Below are positions 17,537 through 28,839 of a stretch of DNA of 64,000 nt, in pieces. Under the pieces are notes generated by a model. It made no database searches and had not been told where the DNA came from. It saw nothing but the letters and a program-made list of their open reading frames with translations. Every line of letters begins with the position of its first letter. The stretch's first letter is position 1. Origin of the DNA: Pseudomonas viridiflava. Its GTDB lineage: Bacteria > Pseudomonadota > Gammaproteobacteria > Pseudomonadales > Pseudomonadaceae. Location: the NCBI RefSeq assembly GCF_900585905.1, contig NZ_UTVH01000121.1, forward strand, positions 269,843 to 333,842, read 5' to 3'. The position numbers and the translations under genes were made by a program.

Positions 17537-17631
17537 TGTAGGAGCCAACTTGTTGGCGAGTTGCGTGTCAGACTCGACGCCTCGCCAACAGTGGGCACCA
17601 ACAAGTGGGCACCAACAAGTCGGCTCCTACA
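17537..17631. repeat. Inverted REP pair, TGTAGGAGCC family, with internal tandem duplication
   Basis: The left arm TGTAGGAGCCAACTTGTTGG and the right arm ending GGCTCCTACA can fold into a long hairpin. This copy is longer than its relatives because the right arm contains a 14-base unit GTGGGCACCAACAA twice in tandem (17591-17604, 17605-17618). It lies between the 3' end of dbpA and the 5' end of the flavoprotein gene. Confidence 0.85.
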
Positions 17632-17644
17632 GGTCAGCGGGGGA

Positions 17645-19024
<1,380 letters not shown>

Positions 19025-19093
19025 GACGATGGACCTGCAAAACAAAATGTCGCGCAGTGTATCAGGTCGCAGGGCTATCAGGCTTCCTCCCGC

Positions 19094-19130
19094 ATGACGT
19101 GGGACCGGCCGGGCGGCGCTCCCACGTCAT
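19094..19130. terminator. Hairpin between MFS gene and dbpA
   Basis: ATGACGTGGGA (19094-19104) pairs perfectly with TCCCACGTCAT (19120-19130) across a GC-rich 15-base loop, ACCGGCC-like at its 5' side, so it may be a REP derivative. It follows the MFS stop on the minus strand without a T-tract. Confidence 0.5.
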
Positions 19131-19149
19131 CATCCACAAAAATTCTGCG

Positions 19150-20559
19150 CTAAGTAGCCGTCGCCTTCACGCCCCGCGCAGGCAGTTGCAGGAAAATCCC
19201 CGCTGCCAGCATCGCCATCACGCCGACGGTCATGAAGGTCAGCTGGAAGGCACCCAGTACGCTGCTGACCTCACCTGTGGCCACCTGATCGGTAAAACCG
19301 CCCAGCAACGCCGCCGCGCAGGCCACGCCGAAACTGAGCGAGAGTTGAGCCACCACCGACAGCAGGCTGTTGCCGCTGGCGGCACTGGCGTCGTCGAGGT
19401 CGATGAGGGTGACGGTGTTCATCGCCGTGAATTGCAGCGAATTCACCCCACCCAGAAAGCCCAGATGCACCAGCAGCAGCCAGTACGGGGTCTGCGCGTC
19501 CACCAGCGCCAGGCTCGACAGCAGCAGGCCGAGCAATAGCGTGTTGCCGGTGAGGATGGTTCGGTAGCCAAGACGATCGATCAGCCAGCGCGCCACTGAC
19601 TTGGCAAACATTGCCGCAGCGGCCAGCGGCAGCATGCTCATCCCGGCCTGCGACGGGCTGTAGCCCAGCGCGACCTGCAGCAGCAGTGGCATCAGAAAGG
19701 GCAGTGCGCCGCTGCCCAGACGGGCGAACAGGTTGCCCAGGATGCCCACCGCGAAAGTGCGCGTGCGAAACAGTGAAGGCGCAAACAACGGTGCTTCGAC
19801 GTGACCGGCGCGCAGCCAGTAGGCAGCCAGACAGCCAAAACCGCCGAACAGCAGCATGACCACGCGCAAGTGCGGCAGATGCAGCTCACCCAGGCCTTCC
19901 AGCGCAATCGTGATCAACACCATGGCTGCGCCGAACAGGGCAAAACCGACGCCATCGAACCGCGTGCGCCCGCCGCCAGCCAGGTTGGGGATGAAGTGAT
20001 GCACCGCATAACAGCCCAGGATCCCTACTGGAATATTGATCAGAAAGATCCAGTGCCAGCTCAGGTATTCCACCATCCAGCCACCCAGGGTCGGCCCCAG
20101 CAACGGGCCCAGCAGGCCGGGCAGGGTGATGAAGCTCATGATCCGCACCAGCTCGGAGCGCGGGTAGGCGCGCAGCACGATGAGCCGGCCGATGGGCAGC
20201 ATCAGCGCACCGCCCAGCGCCTGAACGATGCGTGCGCCGATCAGCACGTTCAACGTGGGGGAGACTGCGCACAGCAGTGAGCCGAAGGTGAACAGCAGGA
20301 TCGCGCTGAAGAAGATCTGCTTGATGCCGAAACGGTCGGCAATCCAGCCGGACGCCGGAATCAGCAGCGCGATGGTCAGCATGTAGGCAATGACCACCGA
20401 CTGCATGCGCAGCGGGTCTTCTGCCAGTGATCCAGCCATGGACGGCAATGCGGTATTGAGAATGGTGCCGTCCAGGCTCTGCATGAAGAAGGCGATCGCC
20501 ACCACCCAGGGCAGCCAGCGCAGGGTTTTTTCGTCCAGAAGCGGGGTTGAGGTGGGCAT
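19150..20559 (-). CDS. MFS drug-efflux type transporter (DHA2, MdtD-like)
   Basis: A 469-residue inner-membrane permease of the EmrB/QacA group, with many hydrophobic helices and the family motifs QSLDGTILNTALPSMAGSL in helix 1 and GWIADRFGIKQIF in the helix 2-3 loop. WxxIFLINIPVGI appears as HWIFLINIPVGILG. It probably exports small toxic compounds by proton antiport; the substrate is unknown. The ATG at 20559 has CGAGGA 5 bases upstream. The longer open frame back to 20694 begins in sequence with no membrane or ribosome-binding features. No TetR or MarR regulator and no membrane-fusion partner is adjacent. Confidence 0.87.
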   Translation of the reverse strand: MPTSTPLLDEKTLRWLPWVVAIAFFMQSLDGTILNTALPSMAGSLAEDPLRMQSVVIAYMLTIALLIPASGWIADRFGIKQIFFSAILLFTFGSLLCAVSPTLNVLIGARIVQALGGALMLPIGRLIVLRAYPRSELVRIMSFITLPGLLGPLLGPTLGGWMVEYLSWHWIFLINIPVGILGCYAVHHFIPNLAGGGRTRFDGVGFALFGAAMVLITIALEGLGELHLPHLRVVMLLFGGFGCLAAYWLRAGHVEAPLFAPSLFRTRTFAVGILGNLFARLGSGALPFLMPLLLQVALGYSPSQAGMSMLPLAAAAMFAKSVARWLIDRLGYRTILTGNTLLLGLLLSSLALVDAQTPYWLLLVHLGFLGGVNSLQFTAMNTVTLIDLDDASAASGNSLLSVVAQLSLSFGVACAAALLGGFTDQVATGEVSSVLGAFQLTFMTVGVMAMLAAGIFLQLPARGVKATAT

Positions 20560-20682
20560 TGGGGTCCTCGATTTTTTTGCTGTTTTCGCAGGTCGCGATT
20601 GATGCGAGCCAGATACATCGCCTTCGCAGCCTGCGGCAGCTCTCATCAAACACAATGCAACTGCCTGGTTTAGAGCACGTTT

Positions 20683-20749
20683 TGTAGCAGCCAACTTGTT
20701 GGCGAGACGGTGTCAGTCACGCCGCCTCGCCAACAAGTTGGCTCCTACA
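20683..20749. repeat. Inverted REP pair, TGTAGGAGCC family
   Basis: TGTAGCAGCCAACTTGTTGG at the left is mirrored by CCAACAAGTTGGCTCCTACA at the right, separated by about 27 bases. It lies downstream of the TldE-like gene and upstream of the MFS gene. Confidence 0.85.
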
Positions 20750-20785
20750 GTTCAATGTTTGCTGCTCTACGGGCGATTGGTGCTG

Positions 20786-22111
20786 CTACAGCGTCAGCGT
20801 CAGGCGGCTGATCAATGCGCCGGGCAGCTGGCTTGAGGCTGTCTGTCGCTGACTATAGGTACTGGTGGAGAGGATGAGTTCCCGCTCTTTGGTCAGTTCT
20901 TCCAGCGCGCTGCCCAGCAGGCTGAAAACGCTGTCGTCGAAGCGCATGGTGCTGACCGGTGCCTGAATCTTGCCGTCTTCGACCCAGAAGGTGGCAAAGC
21001 GGGTCATGCCGGTAAGCCGCGCCGCGGCCTGATCCGAGTAGTTCAGGTACCAGAGGTTGCCGATGTACAGGCCGGTGCCGAGTTTTTCCAGCACCTGATC
21101 CAGCGCCAGACCACCCGCCGCCATGCTCAGCGAAGCGGGGGACTCCCAAGGCTCTGCGCCATTGGCCTGCAGACAGTATTCAGCGGCACTGGCCGACCCC
21201 ACCAGGGTTTCCCGGCCGGCGCCCGCGACGATCAGTGGCAGGTCCCGGCGTGGGTGACCTTCGCTGGAAAATGCCGGAGAGAGCGAGCCGCTGACCTGCT
21301 CGGTCAGGTTCACCAACGGGCTCAGGCAAGCTTCGCCACTGTACAGCCGTTGCAGCGCGCTGGTCTTGGTGGCCAGAGCCTGCGCGGAGAAACCGCCCCA
21401 GCCGAGCATGCCAATGATCTCGTCCATGGCCGCTGGCGCCAGATACGCGCGGTATTGTCCCGGCGTCAGGGTTTTCGAGGGCTTGCCCAAATGGTCCAGT
21501 TGCGCGCGTGCAAGCTGGAAACGGCGCGCGAACGCAGCCTCGTCCCACTGCTCACCTGCATAGTTGGCCTTGACTGCCTGGCCATTGGCGTGAAACAGGC
21601 TCCAGTCGAAATTGAAACTGTTGGCTTCGTGCCAGCCCAGCGCCCCCCAAGAACTGGCAAACCCGCGATACAGCGGCCCGGCGGCATAGAAACCCACCAG
21701 ATCCAGGCCTGCGCCGAGGGCAGCAATCTGTTCCACCACCTGTGCGCTGTCCGGCAGCGGCGAGCGCTGCGCGTGGCTGCTGTGCCAGGCCTCGGTATTG
21801 GGCTGCAGGTAGGGGTCTTTATCGAGCGAGGTCAGGGTGGCACGCAACTGCTGCAGGCCACCCAGCAAGCGCTGCGCGTCCACGTCGCCGTCGCCACATA
21901 GCGTCAGTTGCAGGTCGGCGTGGCGTTCGTGCTCGATCAGCTTGAGCGTAACGCTGGCTTGCTGCACATGACCCGCCTGGCGCACGCGGGCGTGATTGAA
22001 GCGGATGAAGTCCGACTCTTCGGCGTTGTAGGCCAGGGTGAAACGTTCGTCTGCAGCCAGGGCACCGTTGAGGGTGGCGACCAGGGCTTGAAACTGTTGC
22101 TGATGGGACAT
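20786..22111 (-). CDS. TldE/PmbA-like subunit of a TldD/TldE-type protease
   Basis: A 441-residue protein of the TldD/PmbA family, without the HExxxH motif of the TldD partner. TldE subunits likewise pair with TldD to form a heterodimeric metalloprotease that trims unfolded or modified peptides (microcin B17, the CcdA antitoxin). Supporting segments are AEESDFIRFNHARVRQAG near the N-terminus and LGTGLYIGNLWYLNYSDQ and RMTRF-like TGMTRFATFWVEDGKI in the C-terminal third. The start at 22111 is TGATG-coupled to the stop of the TldD-like gene. This is probably a second, paralogous Tld pair rather than housekeeping tldD/pmbA, because it sits beside an RraA-like gene and its sequence is divergent. 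Confidence 0.85.
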   Translation of the reverse strand: MSHQQQFQALVATLNGALAADERFTLAYNAEESDFIRFNHARVRQAGHVQQASVTLKLIEHERHADLQLTLCGDGDVDAQRLLGGLQQLRATLTSLDKDPYLQPNTEAWHSSHAQRSPLPDSAQVVEQIAALGAGLDLVGFYAAGPLYRGFASSWGALGWHEANSFNFDWSLFHANGQAVKANYAGEQWDEAAFARRFQLARAQLDHLGKPSKTLTPGQYRAYLAPAAMDEIIGMLGWGGFSAQALATKTSALQRLYSGEACLSPLVNLTEQVSGSLSPAFSSEGHPRRDLPLIVAGAGRETLVGSASAAEYCLQANGAEPWESPASLSMAAGGLALDQVLEKLGTGLYIGNLWYLNYSDQAAARLTGMTRFATFWVEDGKIQAPVSTMRFDDSVFSLLGSALEELTKERELILSTSTYSQRQTASSQLPGALISRLTLTL

Positions 22112-23553
22112 CAGGCCTCGCCTCCAAAAACATCGACGTGCTTGAACACGCAGGCAGGCGAGGCGTGACCGACACGCACCACCTGGTTGGGTTCGCCCTT
22201 GCCGCAATTGGGCGTGCCGAGGACCTTGAAAGTGCTGGCGTCGCCCACGGCACTGAGGTTTTTCCAGAACTGCGCCGAAATCGCCCGGTAGTTGGGGTTT
22301 TTCACCACCCCTTTGAGCTCGCCGTCTTCGATCAACTGGCCCCACTCGCAGCCGAACTGGAATTTGTTGCGGGCGTCGTCAATTGACCACGAGCGGTTGG
22401 TGGACATCAGTACGCCGTGTTCGATGTTGCCGATCAGTTGTTCGAGGGGCTGGTCGCCAGGCTCGATGTTGAGGTTTGCCATGCGGTCGATGGGCGGGCG
22501 GTTCCAGTTGCAGGCGCGGCTGTTGGCGACCCCCGGCATGTCCGCGCGATATTGCGACAGCGCGCCGCCCAACGGGCGTTCCAGCAGGCCGTTGCGAATC
22601 AGAAACTGCTTGCTCGCTGCAGTGCCATCGTCGTCGTGACTGTAACTGGCCAGTTGCTCGGGGATGTCCGGGTCGAAGGTCACGTTGAGCAGCTCCGAGC
22701 CATAGTGCAGATGGCCGAAATCGCTCGCCTTGACGAAGCTGGTGCCTGCGTAGTTGCGCTCGTCGCCGAGAATGCGGTCCAGCTCCAGCGGATGGCCGAT
22801 GGACTCGTGGATCTGCAGGATCATCTGGTCGGGCATCAACAGCAGGTCGCGGGGGCCATTGGGGGTGTTGGGCGCCATGATCAGTTGCAGCGCCTGATCG
22901 GCCACCTGAGCGGCGGCCCCCACCAGGCCGCAGTTGGCGATGACTTCCATGCCGCCCTGCTGGCCGAAGTTGTCGCGCCCCAGGCTGCGGGTCTGGCTGT
23001 CACTGCCGTCGTAGGCAGTGACGGTCATGCCGGGATAGACAAAACGCTGCGCCTTGCGGATCTGCGCACCGGCGCTGTTGAGGTAAATCTGTTCGACGTT
23101 TTCCAGGCCCAGGCTGACTTGCCAGTTCACCAGCCGGTCATCCCTGGGCACCGCGCTGGACTCGTTCATCAACAGCTGGATGCAGTCGCTCAGCGGCGCA
23201 AAGGCATCCTGCACATGGGGCGACAGGTAGTCGGCGCGGGCCGTGGCCACTGCATGATCGCTGAGGTCGAGCAGTGCGTGGGGGGCAAGCCTGCGCGCCT
23301 GCTCTTCGGCCCGCTGCAGCGCCGCCTGCAACCCGCGCTGGGAGATGTCGCGGGTGGCAGCGTAGGTCTCGACGCCATTGAGCCGCACCGTCAGCATCGC
23401 GCCTTCATCGCTGCTCAGATGCGGCGGTTCGGCAACATTCTTGCGCACGCATAAATGCTGGCTGGTCTGGCGCACGTAGCGCAGGGAAAAGAACTGGGCG
23501 CGACTCTGCAGGGCGGCAAACCGCTGCGAGAGCTGGGCGGAAAGATCGAACAT
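22111..23553 (-). CDS. TldD-like metalloprotease subunit
   Basis: A 480-residue TldD-family protein. The zinc site is HESIGHPLELDRI (HExxxH type), and downstream is a Cys-containing zinc-ligand region, LGTPNCGKGEP, near the C-terminus. The start at 23553 was chosen because MFDLSAQLSQRF is preceded by GAGG. The frame extends 165 bases further upstream but would overlap the RraA-like gene. The stop overlaps the start of the TldE-like gene by one base (TGATG), indicating coupled translation of a heterodimer. It begins 25 bases after the RraA-like stop, so the three genes form an operon. Confidence 0.88.
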   Translation of the reverse strand: MFDLSAQLSQRFAALQSRAQFFSLRYVRQTSQHLCVRKNVAEPPHLSSDEGAMLTVRLNGVETYAATRDISQRGLQAALQRAEEQARRLAPHALLDLSDHAVATARADYLSPHVQDAFAPLSDCIQLLMNESSAVPRDDRLVNWQVSLGLENVEQIYLNSAGAQIRKAQRFVYPGMTVTAYDGSDSQTRSLGRDNFGQQGGMEVIANCGLVGAAAQVADQALQLIMAPNTPNGPRDLLLMPDQMILQIHESIGHPLELDRILGDERNYAGTSFVKASDFGHLHYGSELLNVTFDPDIPEQLASYSHDDDGTAASKQFLIRNGLLERPLGGALSQYRADMPGVANSRACNWNRPPIDRMANLNIEPGDQPLEQLIGNIEHGVLMSTNRSWSIDDARNKFQFGCEWGQLIEDGELKGVVKNPNYRAISAQFWKNLSAVGDASTFKVLGTPNCGKGEPNQVVRVGHASPACVFKHVDVFGGEA

Positions 23554-23578
23554 GCAGAGTGGCCTCAATGTCGGGAAG

Positions 23579-24274
23579 TTACAGTGGGCAGCCCTTGGCG
23601 CGCAGGATGGCGTCGAAACGGTCCGGATCCAGGGTGCCAGCTTCGATGGCCGCCAGAGTGGCCTGTTCACGCGCCAGCAGGTCCTGGCAACGCACCAGCA
23701 ACTCCGGCAGTTCGGCACGGGCGGCAGCGACTACGCCGTCGCCGTCGCCGATCATCAGGTCGCCGGGCATGACCAGCATGCCGGCGCAGGAAATCGGCAC
23801 GTTGATCTCGCCGCCGCCGTCAGTGCTCGGGCCGCGATGCACGCCGCCGATGGCGTAGGCGGGCAGTTCGCCGGTTTGCCATTCGTCCAGGTCACGCAGC
23901 GCGCCGTTGATGACCACGCCGACGATACCGGCCTTGAGCGCCATGGCGCGCATGATGCCGCCAAACACTGCGCGGGTCAGGTCGGCGCTGCCGTCGATCA
24001 CCAGCACATCACCGGGACGCGCCATTTGCATGGCCTTGAGGATCATCAGGTTGTCGCCCGGACGCACGCGCACCGTCAGCGCGCTGCCCAGCATCGGCGC
24101 ATTGCCGTGGAACGACTTGAGGCCCAGACCGCCAACATTGCGGCCCAGACAATCGCTGACCGCCGCTGCCGGGATCTTGCTGAACGCGGTCAGCCATTTC
24201 GGGTCAAGGGGCTCGGCGTTGGGGTTGATCAGGTAGCCGGTGGGCCATTTGCTCGAAGAAACGACATCAAACAT
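23579..24274 (-). CDS. RraA-like / class II pyruvate-aldolase-fold protein
   Basis: A 231-residue member of the RraA/HMG-aldolase superfamily. Family marks are AVSDCLGRNVGGLGLKSF (substrate-site loop), GDNLMILKAMQMARPGDVLV, and INGALRDLDEW, which keeps the Arg-Asp pair required for aldolase/decarboxylase members. It could be a metal-dependent aldolase acting on a 4-hydroxy-2-oxo acid; true RraA RNase E inhibitors are about 160 residues, so that role is less likely. The ATG at 24274 was preferred because GAGG lies 8-10 bases upstream; an in-frame ATG at 24298 lacks such a site. It is the first gene of the apparent operon with the Tld pair. Confidence 0.8.
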   Translation of the reverse strand: MFDVVSSSKWPTGYLINPNAEPLDPKWLTAFSKIPAAAVSDCLGRNVGGLGLKSFHGNAPMLGSALTVRVRPGDNLMILKAMQMARPGDVLVIDGSADLTRAVFGGIMRAMALKAGIVGVVINGALRDLDEWQTGELPAYAIGGVHRGPSTDGGGEINVPISCAGMLVMPGDLMIGDGDGVVAAARAELPELLVRCQDLLAREQATLAAIEAGTLDPDRFDAILRAKGCPL

Positions 24275-24407
24275 GGAGTAAGCCTCGTGGCCAGTCATTG
24301 CCGGCTTGTGGATTTTTGCGGGGAGGTAATGGCGCTAGATTAGGCCTGTGGCCATGTCAGGAGCAAGCGCGGGAGTGCCCCGCGCTGTCGTGCAGCAACC
24401 ACGGATC

Positions 24408-24474
24408 TGTAGGAGCCAACTTGTTGGCGAGACGGCGTAACTGACATCGTCTCGCCAACCAGTTGACGCCTACA
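24408..24474. repeat. Inverted REP pair, TGTAGGAGCC family
   Basis: The left arm TGTAGGAGCCAACTTGTTGG is mirrored by CCAACCAGTTGACGCCTACA with two mismatches. It lies between the betA stop and the RraA-like gene. A second, weak hairpin (AGCCC...GGGCT, 24526-24551) just after the betA stop may help end the bet transcript. Confidence 0.85.
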
Positions 24475-24558
24475 GAAAAGCAGTCCAAATCAGGAAGGTG
24501 TGTTTCGTTTAACGAGAAGGAATTCAGCCCCCCGACAACGGCCGGGAGGGCTGCACAT

Positions 24559-26262
24559 TTACTGCGCCGTGCGGCTGACTTCGCGCACCGGTGTGCCACG
24601 CGCTGGTTTGTCGCCTGCCACGTAGTAATCGGCATTGCTGCGCGGCAGCGGGGCGCGGCCACGGATCTTGTCGGCGATTTTCTCGGCGATCATGATCGTC
24701 GGCGCGTTCAGGTTGCCGGTGGTGATCAGCGGCATGATCGAGGCATCTACCACACGCAGACTCTGCATCCCGTGCACACGACCCTGGCCATCGACCACGG
24801 CCATTTCATCGGTACCCATCTTGCACGAGCATGACGGGTGATAAGCCGTTTCGGCGTGTTCGCGGATGAACGTGTCGAGGTCTTCGTCCGACTGGGTTTC
24901 GATGCCCGGGCTGATTTCGCGACCACGGTACGGGTCCAGTGCCGGTTGCTGCATGATTTCCCGGGTCAGGCGGATGCCGTCGCGGAATTCCTGCCAGTCC
25001 TGCTCGCTGGACATGTAATTGAACAGGATGCTCGGGTAGTCGCGCGGGTTCTTCGACTTGACCTGGACCCGGCCGCGACTTGGCGAGCGCATCGAGCCGA
25101 CGTGGGCCTGGAAACCATGCTCTTTCACCCCCTTGCTGCCGTTGTAGTTAATCGCCACGGGCAGGAAGTGGTACTGAATATTCGGCCATTCGAAGTTTTC
25201 GCTGGAACGGATGAAACCGCCCGCTTCGAACTGATTGCTGGCACCGATACCGCTGCCCAGGAACATCCATTCGGCGCCAATGGCCGGCTGGTTCCACCAC
25301 AGCAGCGACGGGTACAGCGAAACCGGCTGGGTGCAGGCGTACTGCAGGTACATCTCCAGGTGGTCCTGAAGGTTCTGGCCGACACCGGGCAGATCGTGAA
25401 CCACCGGGATGTCCAGGGCGTTGAGCACCTCGGCGGGGCCGACGCCGGAGCGTTGCAGAATCTGCGGCGAAGCGATGGCGCCGCCACACAGCAGCACTTC
25501 CTTGCGAGCGCGGGCTTCGATCCGGGTGTCACTGTCGCCCACCAGATAAGCCACGCCGTTGGCACGCTTGCCGTCGAACAGAATGCGGTCGGTCAGGGCA
25601 TGGGTGACGATGGTCAGGGTCGAGCGTTTCTTCGCTTCGTCCAGATAGCCACGCGCGGTGCTGGCGCGACGGCCATTGGGCGTCACGGTGCGGTCCATCG
25701 GGCCGAAACCTTCCTGCTGGTAACCGTTGAGGTCGTCAGTGCGCGGGTAACCGGCCTGCACCCCGGCTTCGACCATGGCGTTGAACAGCGGGTTGTTGCC
25801 CGCTTTCGGCGTGGTCACACTCACCGGGCCGTCGCCGCCGTGGTAGTTATTGGCGCCGATGTCGCGGGTTTCAGCCTTGCGAAAGTAAGGCAAGCAGTCC
25901 AGGTAGCTCCAGTCTTCGAGCCCGGGGTTTTTCGCCCAGCCGTCATAGTCCATGGCATTGCCGCGGATGTAGCACATGCCGTTGATCAGCGAAGAACCGC
26001 CCAGGCCCTTGCCGCGACCGCATTCCATGCGGCGGCCGTTCATGTAAGGCTCAGGCTCGGTCTCGTACGCCCAGTTGTAGCGACGACCCTGCAGCGGGAA
26101 GGCAAGGGCGGCAGGCATTTGCGTGCGGAAATCCAGACGATAGTCCGGGCCGCCAGCTTCCAGCAAGAGAACGCTGACGCCTGCGTCTTCGGTGAGACGG
26201 GCTGCCAGCGTGTTACCGGCTGAACCGGCCCCGATGATGATGTAATCGAATTCCTGGGACAT
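24559..26262 (-). CDS. betA: Choline dehydrogenase BetA
   Basis: Membrane-associated GMC-family flavoenzyme that oxidises choline to betaine aldehyde, and can carry it on to glycine betaine. Length 567 residues, as usual. The FAD-binding motif YIIIGAGSAGNTLAARL opens the protein. GMC signature 1 is in RGKGLGGSSLINGMCYIRG, and the active-site His is in AYHPSCSCKMG, with GNLNAPTIMIAE near the end. AGAGGG precedes the start. It is the third gene of betI-betB-betA, separated from betB by 177 bases that contain a REP pair, so betA expression may be lower than betB or partly independent. Confidence 0.97.
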   Translation of the reverse strand: MSQEFDYIIIGAGSAGNTLAARLTEDAGVSVLLLEAGGPDYRLDFRTQMPAALAFPLQGRRYNWAYETEPEPYMNGRRMECGRGKGLGGSSLINGMCYIRGNAMDYDGWAKNPGLEDWSYLDCLPYFRKAETRDIGANNYHGGDGPVSVTTPKAGNNPLFNAMVEAGVQAGYPRTDDLNGYQQEGFGPMDRTVTPNGRRASTARGYLDEAKKRSTLTIVTHALTDRILFDGKRANGVAYLVGDSDTRIEARARKEVLLCGGAIASPQILQRSGVGPAEVLNALDIPVVHDLPGVGQNLQDHLEMYLQYACTQPVSLYPSLLWWNQPAIGAEWMFLGSGIGASNQFEAGGFIRSSENFEWPNIQYHFLPVAINYNGSKGVKEHGFQAHVGSMRSPSRGRVQVKSKNPRDYPSILFNYMSSEQDWQEFRDGIRLTREIMQQPALDPYRGREISPGIETQSDEDLDTFIREHAETAYHPSCSCKMGTDEMAVVDGQGRVHGMQSLRVVDASIMPLITTGNLNAPTIMIAEKIADKIRGRAPLPRSNADYYVAGDKPARGTPVREVSRTAQ

Positions 26263-26302
26263 TTCTGTTCCCTCTAAAAAATGTTTGAAGTCACGCGATC
26301 TC

Positions 26303-26396
26303 TGTAGGAGCGACCGGGGTGACGATCCACCTTGTTCGCGAGGCGGTACATCTGTTTACGCAGGACCATCGCCTCGCCAACAAGTGGGCTCCTACA
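26303..26396. repeat. REP pair of the TGTAGGAGCC family inside the bet operon
   Basis: TGTAGGAGCGACCGGGGTGA begins the left side and GCCTCGCCAACAAGTGGGCT plus CCTACA ends the right side. The left arm is mosaic: the GAGCGACCGGGG start belongs to a related variant, and the CTTGTTCGCGAGGCG core follows. It interrupts the betB-betA interval, where the mRNA hairpin could affect decay or read-through. Confidence 0.75.
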
Positions 26397-26439
26397 GGGC
26401 CTGGGGCGGCAGTTAAATTGCCGCCCGCCAAGTTGTCGG

Positions 26440-27912
<1,473 letters not shown>

Positions 27913-28023
27913 AAAGTCCTCGCAAATTCTGGGTGGTTGGCGATGACTGTCGTCATGCCGCGGGCCTGTGAGCCACGCGGTGAAACAGTCGTCTGCTGCG
28001 TGTTGCGCTGAATTTGAAACAAC

Positions 28024-28617
28024 TCAGCCAGATGCTTTCGCCAATTGGAAATCCATGTATTCGTAGGCGATCTGCTGCGCCTGTTCAGTATCGAAAGCAT
28101 CGCCGGACAACGCGCCGCGCAGCCATAAACCGTCGATCAACGCTGCCAGCCCACGGGCTGCGCTGCGCGCCTGCTCCAGTGGCAATACCCGGCGGAACTG
28201 GCAGCACAGGTTGGAATACAGACGGTGATCGTTGATCCGCTGCAACCTATGCAACGACGGCTGGTGCATGCTGGTGGCCCAGAAGGCCAGCCAGGTTTTC
28301 ATCGCCGGGCCGTTGACCTGACTGGCGTCGAAGTTGCCTTCGATGATCACCTGCAGATGTGCCCTCGGGCTGTCATCGGTCAGCGCCTGGCGCCGTTCCC
28401 GGACATTGCTGATCAAAGCGTTCATCAGGTGCCGCATGGTGGCAGCGATCAGGCCGTTCTTGTCCTGAAAATAATGGCTGATGATGCCGTTGGACACGCC
28501 CGCCAGCCGGGCAATCAGCGCGATGCTGGCGTCGCCCATGCCTACCTGATCGACCGCGCTGAGCGTGGCCTGGATCAGTTGCTGGCGGCGAATGGGTTGC
28601 ATACCGACCTTGGGCAT
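28024..28617 (-). CDS. betI: BetI, TetR-family repressor of choline genes
   Basis: A 197-residue TetR-type repressor. The N-terminal HTH is TLSAVDQVGMGDASIALIAR with the recognition helix GVSNGIISHYFQDKNGL. BetI represses the bet genes, and choline relieves it. Length and sequence fit BetI, and the gene heads betIBA on the same strand. GGAGA lies 8 bases before the ATG. A 14-base palindrome at 28686-28699, about 70 bases upstream, is the likely autoregulatory operator. Confidence 0.95.
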   Translation of the reverse strand: MPKVGMQPIRRQQLIQATLSAVDQVGMGDASIALIARLAGVSNGIISHYFQDKNGLIAATMRHLMNALISNVRERRQALTDDSPRAHLQVIIEGNFDASQVNGPAMKTWLAFWATSMHQPSLHRLQRINDHRLYSNLCCQFRRVLPLEQARSAARGLAALIDGLWLRGALSGDAFDTEQAQQIAYEYMDFQLAKASG

Positions 28618-28685
28618 TACTCAATCTCCTCGCTCGCCTGACAGGTGCTGTGCCGATGAAGGCTGCACCAGTCTAAAGATTTTTT

Positions 28686-28699
28686 ATTGAACGTTCAAT
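28686..28699. promoter_or_regulatory. BetI operator candidate
   Basis: ATTGAACGTTCAAT is a perfect 14-base palindrome embedded in T/A tracts (TTTTT before, AATAAAAAA after), 69-82 bases upstream of the betI start. Its position and TetR-type symmetry, TTGAACGTTCAA, make it the expected BetI site controlling betIBA. Confidence 0.75.
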
Positions 28700-28754
28700 C
28701 AATAAAAAAGAGGCGTGTGCTTTAGAGAGCCTGGGGTGCTGATGTCAGTTGCAT

Positions 28755-28827
28755 GAGCGAACTTGTTCGCGAGGCGATAGATCAGGCGGCGCAGGTCAAT
28801 CGTCTCGCCAACAAGTTGGCTCCTACA
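28755..28827. repeat. REP pair of the TGTAGGAGCC family between choV and betI
   Basis: The left arm GAGCGAACTTGTTCGCGAGG is a variant of the family; the right arm CCAACAAGTTGGCTCCTACA is canonical. It begins 13 bases past the choV stop (minus strand), where it may act as the 3' end structure of the choXWV transcript. Confidence 0.8.
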
Positions 28828-28839
28828 GGGCGATTGCGT

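Noticed and set aside
24838..26223. 461-codon open frame antisense to betA
   Set aside because: Mirror frame of a well-supported gene; no recognisable domain and no start signal.
28680..28715. A/T-rich hairpin in the betI upstream region as a terminator
   Set aside because: The symmetric core ATTGAACGTTCAAT is better explained as a TetR-type operator; the stem is AT-rich and would be weak.
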